DNA of 64,000 nucleotides from Quadrisphaera sp. INWT6 (GCF_015390235.1 NZ_VUOH01000003.1:62001-126000); one strand, 5' to 3'. Counted from the first letter of the stretch, positions 26,835 to 36,462 are shown. Program-made: numbers and translations. Notes: generated by a model not told the origin, from the letters alone.

Positions 26835-26840
26835 CATAAT
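26835..26840 (+). promoter_or_regulatory. Leaderless -10 for ctaE-qcrCAB
   Basis: CATAAT, the best -10 in the window, lies six bases before the ctaE GTG at 26847, so transcription would start on or beside the start codon. Confidence 0.65.
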
Positions 26841-26846
26841 GGCGCC

Positions 26847-27476
26847 GTGTCGAGCACAGCAGCCCTGCCGCACGCGCCGGCGGTCAACCGGCCCGATCCC
26901 GTCTCGGTGGGGACCATCGTCTGGCTCTCCAGCGAGCTGATGTTCTTCGCCGGCCTCTTCGCGATGTACTTCACGATCCGGGCGGTCGTGCCCGACCTGT
27001 GGGTCACCGAGACCGAGCTGTTGAACATCCCGTTCTCGGCCACGAACACCACCGTGCTGGTGCTCAGCTCGTTCACCTGCCAGATGGGCGTCTTCGCCGC
27101 GGAGCGCTACCAGGTGGCCCGCACCGGGTCCCTGCTCCAGTTCCGCCGGTGGGGCATGCGCGAGTGGTACGTCCTGACGTACCTCATGGGCGCGTTCTTC
27201 ATCGCCGGCCAGGTCTTCGAGTACGCCGAGCTCGTCCACGAGGGGCTGTCGATCTCCTCCAGCCCCTACGGCTCGGTCTTCTACCTGACCACGGGCTTCC
27301 ACGGCCTCCACGTGACGGCCGGCCTGCTCGCGTTCCTGCTGGTCATCGGCCGCAGCTTCGCGGCGCGCAGGTTCGGCCACCAGGAGGCCACCAGCGCCGT
27401 CGTGACCAGCTACTACTGGCACTTCGTCGACGTCGTGTGGATCGGCCTCTTCCTCGTGATCTACGTGATCAAGTGA
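26847..27476 (+). CDS. ctaE: Cytochrome c oxidase subunit III
   Basis: A 209-residue membrane subunit of the aa3 terminal oxidase with five predicted helices (e.g. [63 protein letters not shown]). Helices I-II of the seven-helix form are missing, which is normal for the short bacterial version. Family residues FHGLHV and YWHFVDVVW are intact. It heads the ctaE-qcrCAB operon, as in other actinobacteria where bc1 and aa3 form a supercomplex. Confidence 0.95.
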   Translation: MSSTAALPHAPAVNRPDPVSVGTIVWLSSELMFFAGLFAMYFTIRAVVPDLWVTETELLNIPFSATNTTVLVLSSFTCQMGVFAAERYQVARTGSLLQFRRWGMREWYVLTYLMGAFFIAGQVFEYAELVHEGLSISSSPYGSVFYLTTGFHGLHVTAGLLAFLLVIGRSFAARRFGHQEATSAVVTSYYWHFVDVVWIGLFLVIYVIK

Positions 27477-27549
27477 TGGCCTCCGTGAGTCGCGTCACGT
27501 CCGCCGCGCGCCCTGTCGCGCACCGCTCCCCAAGGATGAGGATGTCCTC

Positions 27550-28338
27550 GTGAAGGCTCTCGCCGCCCGCCGGCGCCACCCGTTGGCGACCGTCGTCGTC
27601 ACGCTGCTGGCGCTCGTCGTCGTCGGCGGTGCCTACACCGCCCTGACCCCCTCGAAGGCCGTCGCCGCCGCCGCCAGCACCGCTGACGTGCAGGCCGGGC
27701 GCGAGCTCTTCCTCGCCAACTGCGCCAACTGCCACGGCCTCCAGGCCCAGGGCACCGACGCGGGCCCGACCCTGATCGGCGTCGGCGCCGCCTCGGTCGA
27801 CTTCCAGGTCGGCACCGGCCGCATGCCCCTGTCGGCCAACCTGCCCCAGGCGCACGACAAGCCCGTCCAGTTCAACGACGAGCAGATCGGCCAGATGGCC
27901 GCCTACGTCGCCCAGCTGGCCCCCGGCCCGGCCGTCCCCGCGGCCGAGTACCAGGAGTTCACGGACGACCCCGAGCGCATCTCGACCGGCAACGAGCTCT
28001 TCCGCACCAACTGCGCGATGTGCCACAACGTCGTCGGGGCCGGCGGCGCACTCACCCGGGGCAAGTACGCCCCGAACCTGCAGGACGTCTCCGCCAAGCA
28101 CGTCTACGAGGCCATGCTGACCGGCCCGCAGTCGATGCCCGTCTTCAACGACGCGAACATCACGCCGCAGGAGAAGCAGGACATCGCCAGCTACCTGCAC
28201 TTCGTCGGCACCGAGCCCTCCCCGGGCGGCCTGAGCCTGGGCAGCCTGGGCCCGGTCTCCGAGGGCCTGTTCGTGTGGGCCGGCGGCATCCTCGCGCTGG
28301 TCGGCTGCGCCGTGTGGCTCGGATCGAGGGCCTCGTGA
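27550..28338 (+). CDS. qcrC: Diheme cytochrome c subunit of the bc1 complex
   Basis: A 262-residue actinobacterial cytochrome cc. An N-terminal uncleaved signal/anchor helix (residues 12-32) is followed by two class I c domains, with heme sites CANCH near residue 57 and CAMCH near residue 156, and distal Met ligands probably in GRMPLSA and QSMPVF. A C-terminal helix (LFVWAGGILALVGCAVWLG) anchors it. The two hemes replace a soluble cytochrome c and pass electrons directly to the aa3 CuA site. The GTG start follows an AAGGAT-type leader. Confidence 0.95.
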   Translation: MKALAARRRHPLATVVVTLLALVVVGGAYTALTPSKAVAAAASTADVQAGRELFLANCANCHGLQAQGTDAGPTLIGVGAASVDFQVGTGRMPLSANLPQAHDKPVQFNDEQIGQMAAYVAQLAPGPAVPAAEYQEFTDDPERISTGNELFRTNCAMCHNVVGAGGALTRGKYAPNLQDVSAKHVYEAMLTGPQSMPVFNDANITPQEKQDIASYLHFVGTEPSPGGLSLGSLGPVSEGLFVWAGGILALVGCAVWLGSRAS

Positions 28339-28378
28339 GCACCCCCACCCCCACCACTGCCCTCCGGGAGGACCGGCG

Positions 28379-29461
28379 ATGAAGGACTCCCCGACCACCG
28401 GGCACAACGACGCCGGCCCCAGCCACGGCAGCGTCGGCACCGACCTGGCCGCGCCCGAGGGCGCGGACCTCGAGAACCGGTTCGCGAACCCGGGCCTGCC
28501 GGCCCACCGGTACCGCACCACCGACATCGACCCGGCCGCTGCCAAGCGCGCCGAGCGGCAGGTCTCCACGATCTTCCTGCTGTCCGCCGTGGGCACCGTC
28601 GTGTTCCTGGTGGGCTACTTCGCCCTGCCGATCGACGACGACAAGTCCTTCGGCCGCCTGCAGCTCTCGACGATGGTCCTGGGCCTCGGCCTGGGCTTCG
28701 CGATCTTCCTCATCGGCATCGGGCTGGTCCACTGGGCCAAGACCCTCATGCCCGACCACGAGCAGATCGAGCTGCGCCACGACATCCGCGGCACCGACGA
28801 GGAGCGGCGCGACGCGTCGAACATCATCCTCGACGGCGTCGAGGAGAGCGGCATCATGCGCCGCACCGTGATCCGCAACTCGCTCATCGGCGCGATGGCG
28901 ATCCTGCCCATCCCCGCCGTCGTGCTCTTCCGCGACCTGGGCCCCCTGCCGGGCGAGGTGCTGCGCGAGTCGCTGTGGGAGGAGGGCGTCCGCCTCACCC
29001 GCGACCCCGACGGCACCCCCATCCGGGCCGCCGACGTGACCTTCGGGTCCGTCTTCCACGTGATCCCCGACGGCCTCTCGGAGTCGTCGCACCCGATCGA
29101 GGAGAAGGCCAAGGCGGCCGTGCTCCTCATCCGCATCCAGCCCGAGGACGTCGTCCCGCTCGAGGGCGAGCAGGCCGTCCGCAACGACTGGGACTACGAC
29201 GGCATCTACGCCTACTCGAAGATCTGCACGCACGTCGGCTGCCCCGTCGCCCTGTACGAGCAGCAGACCCACCACCTCCTGTGCCCGTGCCACCAGTCGA
29301 CCTTCGACCTGACGCAGCACTGCAAGGTGATCTTCGGTCCGGCCAAGCGGCCGCTGCCGCAACTTCCGATCACCGTGGACAGCGAGGGGTACCTGGTCGC
29401 CTCGGCCGGCTTCCCCGAGCCTCCCGGCCCCAGCTACTGGGAGCGAGGCGCATCAGAATGA
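28379..29461 (+). CDS. qcrA: Rieske iron-sulfur subunit of the bc1 complex
   Basis: A 360-residue Rieske protein of the actinobacterial type. There are three N-terminal helices (about residues 60-85, 100-122 and 165-185) rather than one, followed by a periplasmic-side domain with the 2Fe-2S ligands in CTHVGCPVALYEQQ and CPCHQSTFD near residues 283-312. The insert between ligand boxes fits the high-GC Gram-positive group. A GGGAGG ribosome site lies eight bases before the ATG. The stop overlaps the qcrB ATG (ATGA). Confidence 0.95.
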   Translation: MKDSPTTGHNDAGPSHGSVGTDLAAPEGADLENRFANPGLPAHRYRTTDIDPAAAKRAERQVSTIFLLSAVGTVVFLVGYFALPIDDDKSFGRLQLSTMVLGLGLGFAIFLIGIGLVHWAKTLMPDHEQIELRHDIRGTDEERRDASNIILDGVEESGIMRRTVIRNSLIGAMAILPIPAVVLFRDLGPLPGEVLRESLWEEGVRLTRDPDGTPIRAADVTFGSVFHVIPDGLSESSHPIEEKAKAAVLLIRIQPEDVVPLEGEQAVRNDWDYDGIYAYSKICTHVGCPVALYEQQTHHLLCPCHQSTFDLTQHCKVIFGPAKRPLPQLPITVDSEGYLVASAGFPEPPGPSYWERGASE

Positions 29462-31140
29462 GCTCGATCCTCACCGACAAGAGGACCGCGACGCTCGCCG
29501 GCTACGTCGACGACCGCGTCGGTGCGTCGAAGATCGTCAAGACCTTCGCGCGCAAGATCTTCCCGGACCACTGGTCCTTCATGCTGGGCGAGATCGCCCT
29601 GTACACGTTCGTCGTCCTGCTCATCTCCGGCACGTTCCTGACGTTCTGGTACACGCCGAGCATGGCGCTGACGACCTACGAGGGCTCCTACCCCCCGCTG
29701 GTCGGCCAGACGGTCTCCGAGGCCTACGAGACGACGCTGAACATCAGCTTCGACATCCGCGGCGGTCTGCTCATGCGGCAGATCCACCACTGGGCGGCGC
29801 TGCTGTTCGTGGCCGCGATCCTGGCCCACATGGCCCGCGTCTTCGTGACCGGCGCCTTCCGCAAGCCGCGCGAGCTCAACTGGATCGTCGGCTGCCTGCT
29901 GGCGATCCTGGCGCTCGCCGCCGGCTTCACCGGGTACTCCCTCCCCGACGACCTGCTCTCCGGCAACGGGCTGCGGATCATCTCGGGCGTCATCCAGGCG
30001 ATCCCGGTCGTCGGCACCTACATGGCGTTCTTCATCTTCGGCGGCGAGTTCCCCGGCGAGGTGATCATCCCGCGCCTGTTCATCCTCCACGTGATGCTGA
30101 TCCCGGCCGCGCTGCTGGCCCTCATCGGCGTCCACCTGGGCCTGCTGGTGCTGCACAAGCACATGCAGTTCCCGGCTCCGGGCCGCACGAACACGAACGT
30201 CGTCGGCTACCCGGTCTTCCCGGTGTACGCCGCCAAGGCCGGTGGCTTCTTCTTCATCGTCTTCGGCGTCGTGGTCCTCATGGCCGCGGTGGTGACCATC
30301 AACCCGATCTGGGCGTACGGGCCGTACGACCCCTCCCCGATCGGCGCGGGCACGCAGCCCGACTGGTACATCCTCTTCGTCGACGGCGCGCTGCGCCTGA
30401 TGCCGGGGTGGCTGGGCCCGATCCCGACGGAGTTCACGACCTTCGGCTACGTCTGGTCGCTGAACATCCTGCTGCCGGGCGCCGTGGTGCCGGGGCTCAT
30501 GATCATGGCCCTGTTCGCCTACCCGTGGGTGGAGCAGTGGCTGTCCGGTGACTCGCGCGAGCACCACCTGCTCGACCGCCCGCGCAACAAGCCCACCCGC
30601 ACCGGCCTGGGCGTCGCCGCGCTGGTCTTCTACGTCGTGATGGCGCTGGCCGCCACCAACGACCTGGTCGCCACGCACTTCCACATCTCCATCAACGACA
30701 TGACGTACGTGCTCCGCACGCTGTTCTTCGTCGGCCCGCCGCTGGCCTTCTGGGTCACCAAGCGGGTGTGCCTCGGCCTGCAGCGCCGCGACCGCGACCT
30801 CGCCCTCCACGGGCGCGAGACCGGCCGCATCGTGCGGACCGCCGACGGCGAGTACTTCGAGGTGCACGAGCCGCTCGACGTCTACGAGCGCTGGAACCTG
30901 GTGCAGCAGGAGGCCGACCAGCTCGTGCCGCTGCCCACCGGCAGGGCCTCGGGGCTCGACAAGCTGCGCGCCCGGATGTCGGCGTTCTTCTTCGAGGACC
31001 GCATCGAGCCGGTCACCCCGGCCGAGCTCGAGGCGGCGCACTCGCACGACGACGGCCACGGCCGTGAGCTCCAGGGCGACACGGACCCGCACGCCGTGAG
31101 CGCGAGCGGTCGGGGCTCGGAGACGGGCCACGGCCACTGA
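29458..31140 (+). CDS. qcrB: Cytochrome b subunit of the bc1 complex
   Basis: A 560-residue b-type cytochrome with eight or nine helices. Heme bH/bL ligands are in MRQIHHWAALLFVAAILAHMARV and in RLFILHVMLIPAALLALIGVHLGLLVLHKHMQ. The Qo-site signature is PDWY (PDWYILF), as in actinobacteria, instead of PEWY. A long cytoplasmic extension after residue 430 ends in a His/Asp-rich tail (HSHDDGHGRE...TGHGH). It is the last gene of the ctaE-qcrCAB unit and is followed directly by a strong hairpin. Confidence 0.95.
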   Translation: MSSILTDKRTATLAGYVDDRVGASKIVKTFARKIFPDHWSFMLGEIALYTFVVLLISGTFLTFWYTPSMALTTYEGSYPPLVGQTVSEAYETTLNISFDIRGGLLMRQIHHWAALLFVAAILAHMARVFVTGAFRKPRELNWIVGCLLAILALAAGFTGYSLPDDLLSGNGLRIISGVIQAIPVVGTYMAFFIFGGEFPGEVIIPRLFILHVMLIPAALLALIGVHLGLLVLHKHMQFPAPGRTNTNVVGYPVFPVYAAKAGGFFFIVFGVVVLMAAVVTINPIWAYGPYDPSPIGAGTQPDWYILFVDGALRLMPGWLGPIPTEFTTFGYVWSLNILLPGAVVPGLMIMALFAYPWVEQWLSGDSREHHLLDRPRNKPTRTGLGVAALVFYVVMALAATNDLVATHFHISINDMTYVLRTLFFVGPPLAFWVTKRVCLGLQRRDRDLALHGRETGRIVRTADGEYFEVHEPLDVYERWNLVQQEADQLVPLPTGRASGLDKLRARMSAFFFEDRIEPVTPAELEAAHSHDDGHGRELQGDTDPHAVSASGRGSETGHGH

Positions 31141-31170
31141 GGTCCCCCAGGCGCCGGTGAGGCGCTGACA

Positions 31171-31208
31171 CGAGAGGGGCGGAACCCGTACGGGTTCCGC
31201 CCCTCTCG
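31171..31208 (+). terminator. Terminator of ctaE-qcrCAB
   Basis: A perfect 38-bp palindrome (arms CGAGAGGGGCGGAACCCGT at 31171-31189 and its complement at 31190-31208) begins 30 bases after the qcrB stop. The stem is long with a tight loop, and there is no U-tract. Confidence 0.85.
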
Positions 31209-31275
31209 CCGTCTCTGCGTCCGCTGTGGGCGCTCCTCCGACCGGAACACGACCCCGGGTCTGCGGCTTCCCGGC

Positions 31276-31894
31276 CGCACACTCCACCCCGCCCAGTCCG
31301 CACGCTCTGCGGAGGGTGCGCAGCCCCTCTCGAGAGCAGCCGAGCGCTCGACTGCGGTTCCGGAGGGGCCAGGGACCGCAGCCAGGCGCCTGGCTGCGGT
31401 TCCGGAGGGACCCTTAACCGCAAGGAGGCGCTCGGCTGCGGTTCCGGAGGGGCGTCAGCTCGTGGTGAGGCGACCTGGGACGTGGCGCAGGGCCGCCAGA
31501 TAGCCCTCGGGACGCATCTCGGCGACGACCGCTGCCGCCACCGGCGAGATCGTCGACGACGCTCCTCCATCCCTCCCCCGTTCCGCACTCTCCACGGAGA
31601 GTGCGCAGTCCCGGGGGGGGGCGAGGACCGCACTCTCCGCAGAGAGTGCGCATCCACGGGTCCAAGTGACGACGAGGACCTCTCGCAGCGAGCCGAGGAA
31701 CGGCTCCGGAGCCTCGACGGGTCCGGAGCACCCGGTGTCGCCGGGGCATGCTCACGCAAGCGCGGAGCGCCGCCCCCCAGCCCTCTCTGCACTCTCCACG
31801 GGTGGCGCGGTTCCCCAGGACCCTGTCGGACTGCACTCTCCGCGGAGAGAGCGGTCCCGCAGGGGGCTGGAGCGCGCTCTGCGCGGAGAGTGCG
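31276..31894. repeat. Array of six ~22-bp palindromes plus a half site
   Basis: The consensus is arm CGCACTCTCC, a two-base centre (AC or GC), then arm GGAGAGTGCG. Copies: half site 31276-31287; degenerate copy 31299-31321; perfect copy 31584-31605; one-mismatch copy 31629-31650; left arm with decayed right arm 31788-31809; one-mismatch copy 31832-31853; copy 31873-31894 with two changes in the left arm. Several are 41-45 bp apart. They could be a REP-like element family or an operator array. Confidence 0.85.
31352..31477 (+). repeat. Three repeats with exact 42-bp period
   Basis: CTGCGGTTCCGGAGGG recurs at 31352, 31394 and 31436, exactly 42 bp apart. The first two units close as hairpins (CTGCGGT with ACCGCAG; TGCGGTT with AACCGCA). 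The third has lost its closing arm. Each contains the palindrome TCCGGA. Confidence 0.85.
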
Positions 31895-31929
31895 CTCCCC
31901 GGGCTCGGGGGGAGCCGGAGGGCAGCAGA

Positions 31930-31975
31930 ACGCCTGAGGGCCCCCGAGACCGTGGTCTCAGGGGCCCTCAGGCGT
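31930..31975 (-). terminator. Terminator of ctaCDF
   Basis: A nested hairpin: 15-bp outer arms (ACGCCTGAGGGCCCC at 31930-31944 with its complement at 31961-31975), one mismatch, then a 6-bp inner stem GAGACC/GGTCTC. It ends 22 bases past the ctaF stop. Confidence 0.85.
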
Positions 31976-31997
31976 GCAGCGAGGCTGCGGGGCTGCC

Positions 31998-32396
31998 TCA
32001 GTGGGCGTGGGCCCCACGGTAGAACTCGAAGAGCCAGCCGACGAGCGACACGAGGGCCAGCAGGCCACCGAGCAGCGACAGCCACCAGCCGACTGCGAGG
32101 CCGGTGATGACCATCGCGATGCACAGCGAGATGGCGAGCGGCCACCACGAGTGGGGCGGGAAGACGCCCTGCTCGCCGGCGCCGTCAGCGATCTCGGCGA
32201 AGACGTCGTCCTCGGGGCGGGGCCCGATGCGGCGCGAGACCAGCCAGAGGTAGGCGCCCATGAGCGACGCCAGGCCACCGGTGAGGAAGAGGCAGACGGT
32301 GCCGACGGGCTCCCAGGAGGAGAGCACGCCGTACACCACGGCCAGCGGCAGGAAGAAGAAGGCGCCGCCGCCGAAGGTCCAGAACTCGGTCTTCAC
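31998..32396 (-). CDS. ctaF: Cytochrome c oxidase subunit IV (actinobacterial CtaF)
   Basis: A 132-residue membrane protein with four helices (FFFLPLAVVYGVLSSW; GTVCLFLTGGLASLMGAYLWLVS; PLAISLCIAMVITGLAVGWWLSLL; LLALVSLVGWLFEFYRG). The conserved loop RIGPRPEDDVFAEIADGAGEQGVFPPHSWWP identifies CtaF. It starts with GTG seven bases after the ctaD stop and closes the ctaC-ctaD-ctaF operon. It is a small structural subunit of the aa3 oxidase found only in actinobacteria. Confidence 0.93.
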   Translation of the reverse strand: MKTEFWTFGGGAFFFLPLAVVYGVLSSWEPVGTVCLFLTGGLASLMGAYLWLVSRRIGPRPEDDVFAEIADGAGEQGVFPPHSWWPLAISLCIAMVITGLAVGWWLSLLGGLLALVSLVGWLFEFYRGAHAH

Positions 32397-32403
32397 GCCG
32401 TCC

Positions 32404-34134
32404 TCACTTCCCGCGGAGGTCGGGCTCGCCGACCAGCTTGTCGAGCAGGCCCTGGTCCGGGGTGGCGCGGTCCGCTGCGGCGACCTCGGGGTGGTGCAGG
32501 TCGAACGCCGGGGACTCGCTGCGGATGCGGGGCAGCGAGGTGAAGTTGTGGCGCGGGACCGGGCAGGCGGTGGCCCACTCGAGGGAGCGGCCGAAGCCCC
32601 ACGGGTCGTCGACCTCCACCTTCGGGGAGCGGATGCCCTTGTAGACCGCGTACAGGAACGGGATGAACGAGGCCGCGAGCACAAAGGACGCGATCGTGGA
32701 GAGCTGGTTCATCCACGTGAACTGGTCGGTCGGCGAGTAGTCGGCGTAGCGGCGCGGGAAGCCGCGCACACCCAGCCAGTGCTGGATGAGGAAGGTGCCG
32801 TGGAAGCCGACAAACAGCAGCCAGAAGTGCCACTTGCCGAGCTTCTCGTCGAGCATGCGCCCGGTCCACTTCGGCCACCAGAAGTAGAAGCCGGCGAACA
32901 TCGCGAACACCACGGTGCCGAACACCACGTAGTGGAAGTGCGCGACCACGAAGTAGCTGTCCGAGACGATGAAGTCCAGCGGCGGGCTCGACAGGATGAT
33001 GCCGGTCAGGCCGCCGAAGAGGAACGTGACCAGGAAGCCGATCGACCACAGCATTGGGGTCTCGAAGGTGATCGAGCCGCCCCACATGGTGCCGATCCAG
33101 TTCACGAACTTCACGCCCGTCGGCACCGCGATGAGCATCGTGGTGAAGGCGAAGAAGGGCAGCAGCACCGCGCCGGTGACGTACATGTGGTGGGCCCACA
33201 CGGCCACCGAGAGGCCGGCGATCGCGATCGTCGCGTAGACGAGCGACTTGTAGCCGAAGAGCGGCTTGCGGCTGAAGACCGGCAGGACCTCGCTGATGAT
33301 GCCGAAGAACGGCAGAGCGATGATGTAGACCTCGGGGTGCCCGAAGAACCAGAACAGGTGCTGCCAGAGGATGGCGCCGCCGTTCTCGGGGTTGAACACC
33401 TGGGCCTGGAAGATGCGGTCGGCGGCGAGCGCGAACAGCGCGGCGGCCAGGGCCGGGAAGGCCATGATCACCAGGACGCTCGTGATGAGCACCGTCCAGG
33501 TGAACAGCGACATGCGCCACATGGTCATGCCGGGCGCGCGCATGCAGATGATCGTGGTGATGAAGTTGACGGCGCCGAGGATGGTGCCGAAGCCGCTCAT
33601 CGCCAGGCCGAGGACCCACAGGTCACCGCCGATGCCGGGGGTGAAGGAGTCGTCGGAGAGCGGGGCGTACGCGAACCAGCCGAAGCTGGCGGCGCCCGAG
33701 GGGGCCAGGAAGCCGGCCATGGCAATCAGGCTGCCGAAGAGGAACAGCCAGAACGACAGCATGTTCAGGCGCGGGAACGCCACGTCGGGCGAGCCGATCT
33801 GCAGCGGCATGATCGCGTTGGCGAAGCCGGCGAACAGCGGGGTCGCGAACAGCAGCAGCATCACGGTGCCGTGCATGGTGAACAGCTGATTGTACTGCTC
33901 GGCGGTCTGGACCACCTGCAGGCCGGGCTCGAAGAGCTCCGCGCGGATCAGCAGCGCCATCACTCCTCCGAGGAGGAAGAAGATGAAGCTGGAGATCATG
34001 TACATCGCGCCGATGACCTTGTGGTCGGTGCTCGTCACCCACTTGACGACGACGGCACCCATCGACTCGCGGTTGCTGATGGCGCGCGACCGGGTGGCAG
34101 AGGCCACCCCGCCGGCCTCGTAGTACGTGGTCAT
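32404..34134 (-). CDS. ctaD: Cytochrome c oxidase subunit I
   Basis: A 576-residue catalytic subunit of the aa3 oxidase with 12 helices. Low-spin heme a and CuB/heme a3 ligands are visible: [34 protein letters not shown] with the His-Tyr crosslink pair, HHMYVTGAV, and [15 protein letters not shown]. The K-channel residues lie in the same segments. The ATG overlaps the ctaC stop (ATGA). Having ctaD in the ctaC-D-F operon is the Streptomyces-type layout rather than the mycobacterial one. Confidence 0.96.
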   Translation of the reverse strand: MTTYYEAGGVASATRSRAISNRESMGAVVVKWVTSTDHKVIGAMYMISSFIFFLLGGVMALLIRAELFEPGLQVVQTAEQYNQLFTMHGTVMLLLFATPLFAGFANAIMPLQIGSPDVAFPRLNMLSFWLFLFGSLIAMAGFLAPSGAASFGWFAYAPLSDDSFTPGIGGDLWVLGLAMSGFGTILGAVNFITTIICMRAPGMTMWRMSLFTWTVLITSVLVIMAFPALAAALFALAADRIFQAQVFNPENGGAILWQHLFWFFGHPEVYIIALPFFGIISEVLPVFSRKPLFGYKSLVYATIAIAGLSVAVWAHHMYVTGAVLLPFFAFTTMLIAVPTGVKFVNWIGTMWGGSITFETPMLWSIGFLVTFLFGGLTGIILSSPPLDFIVSDSYFVVAHFHYVVFGTVVFAMFAGFYFWWPKWTGRMLDEKLGKWHFWLLFVGFHGTFLIQHWLGVRGFPRRYADYSPTDQFTWMNQLSTIASFVLAASFIPFLYAVYKGIRSPKVEVDDPWGFGRSLEWATACPVPRHNFTSLPRIRSESPAFDLHHPEVAAADRATPDQGLLDKLVGEPDLRGK

Positions 34135-35126
34135 CCGTTGGCTCCCTCAGGGTTCGTCTGGCCGCCGGCGTCCTCGCCCTGCTCGTCCTCCTGCTGGTCC
34201 ACGCCGCCCTGCACCTGCTCCTCCGAGGGGCTGGAGTGCGCGGGGCCGATCTCGGGGCTCAGCTCGCCGGTCTGGCCGGCGGCGCGGAGCTCCTCGAGAT
34301 GTGCCTGGTAGTCGGCCTGGGAGACCACCTGGACCCGGAAGATCATGCGGCTGTGGCCCTCGCCGCAGAGCTCGGCGCAGCGGCCGATGAACGTGCCCTC
34401 CTTCGTGGGGGTCACGCTCATGTAGTTGGTGCGGCCGGGGATGACGTCCTTCTTGTAGGAGAAGGCCGGCACGTAGAAGTCGTGGATCACGTCACGCGCG
34501 GAGAGCTTGAGCTCGACCTTCGTGTCGACGGGCAGGAACAGCGTCGGGATGGTGTCCGGGGCGTCGAAGTCGAGGCCGTCAGCGGTCTGCGCCGCCATGA
34601 TCCCGGTGTCGTAGACGTCGGGCTGGCCGTCGGCGGTGAGGTAGTTGAAGTCCCACGCCCAGCGCTTGCCCACGACCTCGATCTGGACGGCGGGGTCGTC
34701 GTACCGCTCCTCCAGGATGTGCTGGTCGCGCGCGGTGAAGTAGAAGAGCACCCCGACCATGAACAGCGGCATGACCGTGAAGAGCATCTCGACCGGCACG
34801 TTGTAGCGCAGCTGGGGCGGCAGCCCCGCCTCGCCGCGGCGGCGGCGGAACCTGACGATCGCGTAGATGATCAGGCCCCACGTGATGACGCCGACGACGA
34901 GCGCGGCGATCCAGGAGCCCACCCAGAGGTTCTGGGACAGGTCGGTGGTGGTGGTCGCGCCCTCGGACTCCGGGGGGAGCCACGCGCGGCGGACGTCGTC
35001 GTTGACGGCGGCTGTGCAGCCGGTGGTCAGGACGGTCGCCGCCGCGGCGACGACGGCCCAGCCGGCAGCCGCCCTGGCTGTTCCCGATCGACCTGTGAAC
35101 CGCCTGGGGCGGTGCTGCTGCGACAC
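34131..35126 (-). CDS. ctaC: Cytochrome c oxidase subunit II
   Basis: A 331-residue lipoprotein subunit. The signal peptide ends in a lipobox, VLTTGCTA, near residue 37. Two helices follow ([40 protein letters not shown]), then the cupredoxin domain with the CuA site [12 protein letters not shown] near residue 275 and the aromatic path [10 protein letters not shown]. The tail is Glu/Gln-rich. The GTG at 35126 has a GGAG site upstream. It accepts electrons from the diheme QcrC of the supercomplex. Confidence 0.94.
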   Translation of the reverse strand: MSQQHRPRRFTGRSGTARAAAGWAVVAAAATVLTTGCTAAVNDDVRRAWLPPESEGATTTTDLSQNLWVGSWIAALVVGVITWGLIIYAIVRFRRRRGEAGLPPQLRYNVPVEMLFTVMPLFMVGVLFYFTARDQHILEERYDDPAVQIEVVGKRWAWDFNYLTADGQPDVYDTGIMAAQTADGLDFDAPDTIPTLFLPVDTKVELKLSARDVIHDFYVPAFSYKKDVIPGRTNYMSVTPTKEGTFIGRCAELCGEGHSRMIFRVQVVSQADYQAHLEELRAAGQTGELSPEIGPAHSSPSEEQVQGGVDQQEDEQGEDAGGQTNPEGANG

Positions 35127-35318
35127 GTGCGCTCCTGCTCGTCTGGCGGCCCGGCCACCGGCCGCCGTGGAGGCGCGCGGCGGAGGACCCGGATCAGCGG
35201 CACAGTACCCCGCCGCCACCCTGCCGGACCCTCCTGGGGCCGTGCCGCGTCGCACCTGTGACCTCCCCCACGGTCGTGCTCCGCGACGGCGCTGGTCACC
35301 GGCGGGGCGCGCCCGGGC

Positions 35319-36085
35319 TCACCAGGCCGGTGCGGGGGCGGGCAGGGCCCGTGCGAGGCGGCGCAGGTACTCCTCGCGGGGCACCTCGACCACGCCGAGG
35401 GAGGCCAGGTGGTCGGTGCGCCACTGGACGTCGAGCAGGCGGCGCCCGTCGTCGCCGTCGCGCAGGACCTCCACCAGGCGCACCAGCGCCACCTTGGAGG
35501 CGTCGGTGGCCGTCGAGAACATCGACTCCCCGCGAACAGGCCCCCGGTGCCGACGCCGTAGAGCCCGCCCACGAGCCGCGCTCCCCCGCCGGTGCCGTCG
35601 CCGCCCGGGTCGCCGCCCGGGTCGTCGTCCCAGACCTCCACCGAGTGCGCCCACCCCAGCCGGTGCAGCCGCGAGTAGGCGCCGGCCACCTCGTCGGTGA
35701 TCCAGCGCCCCGAGCGCGAGGGGTCGGCGCAGCCCGCGACGACGGCGTCGAAGGCGGTGTCGACCGTGGTGCGCAGCCGGCGCGAGGAGCGCCGCAGGGA
35801 GCGGGAGACGCGCAGCCCGTCGAGCGGCAGGACGCCGCGCGGGTCGGGGCTCCACCAGCCCAGCGGGGGCTCCCCCCGGCCGCCCAGCCCCATGGGGAAC
35901 AGGCCCAGCCGGTAGGCGGCGAGCAGGGTGCCGGGCTCGAGGTCGCCCCCGGAGCCGGCGACCTCGCCGACGTCGTCGCCCGCGACCGCGGCCGCCCGCA
36001 GACGCGCGAGAGCCGCCGCCAGCCCCGCGGCGAACGGGGACGGCGGCGGCTCCAGCGGAGGCGCCGGGAGCGCCGGGCGGCTCAG
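35319..36085 (-). pseudogene. aat: Leucyl/phenylalanyl-tRNA--protein transferase with a one-base frameshift
   Basis: Aat adds Leu/Phe to N-terminal Lys/Arg of proteins for the N-end rule. The first part reads [31 protein letters not shown] and [16 protein letters not shown], then leaves frame. The adjacent frame continues as [26 protein letters not shown]...[22 protein letters not shown]. One base is missing in the C run at 35528-35531 (plus strand). Restoring it gives 255 residues, normal for the family. No ATG/GTG fits; a CTG at 36085 overlapping the upstream stop is the likely start. The cause is a sequencing error or a recent null. Confidence 0.85.
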
Positions 36086-36462
36086 TGGAACGAGTCGCCG
36101 CAGGCGCAGCTGCTCTGCGCGTTCGGGTTGTCGATGGTGAAGCCCTGCTTCTCGATCGAGTCGGCGAAGTCGATGACGGCGCCCTCGAGGTAGGGGCGGC
36201 TCATCTTGTCGACGATGACCTCGACCCCGTCGAAGTCGCGGGCGGCGTCGCCGTCGAGGAAGCGCTCGTCGAAGTAGAGCTGGTAGATGAGGCCCGAGCA
36301 GCCACCGGGCTGCACGGCCACGCGCAGGCGGAGGTCGTCGCGGCCCTCCTGCGAGAGGAGGCTGCGCACCTTCTCGGCGGCGACGTCGGTGAGGTCGACG
36401 CCGTGCTCGCGGGCGGGCGCGTCGGCGGCGGGGGCCTCGACGGTCTGGGCGGTGTCGGTCAA
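36082..36462 (-). CDS. erpA: A-type iron-sulfur cluster carrier (HesB/IscA/ErpA family)
   Basis: A 126-residue Fe-S insertion protein. The three conserved cysteines are in [13 protein letters not shown] near residue 55 and in the C-terminal [10 protein letters not shown]. The DFxGVxVxVDxxS block ([13 protein letters not shown]) lies between them. It delivers clusters to Fe-S enzymes. The start is TTG with AGGAGG nine bases ahead. It sits at the Rv2204c position, upstream of glycerate kinase, as in mycobacteria. Confidence 0.92.
   Translation of the reverse strand: MTDTAQTVEAPAADAPAREHGVDLTDVAAEKVRSLLSQEGRDDLRLRVAVQPGGCSGLIYQLYFDERFLDGDAARDFDGVEVIVDKMSRPYLEGAVIDFADSIEKQGFTIDNPNAQSSCACGDSFH

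Larger units (their letters stand above)
31209..31929. other. Non-coding palindrome-rich region between converging cytochrome operons
   Basis: No gene is supported in these 720 bases. Open frames here are short, lack family features and change with every repeat copy. The stretch instead holds two families of short palindromes (31276-31894 and 31352-31477), many spaced 41-45 bp, and a run of nine G near 31613. It lies between the terminators of qcrB and ctaF. Confidence 0.7.

Noticed and set aside
31276..31894. CRISPR array or attenuated gene remnants
   Set aside because: Repeats are palindromic and unevenly spaced with degenerate arms, no cas gene is near, and no conserved protein can be read in any frame.
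32404..34134. Plus-strand frame opposite ctaD reading as an acidic Glu/His-rich protein
   Set aside because: It is a shadow of ctaD in a GC-rich genome; the ctaD frame carries all heme and copper ligands.
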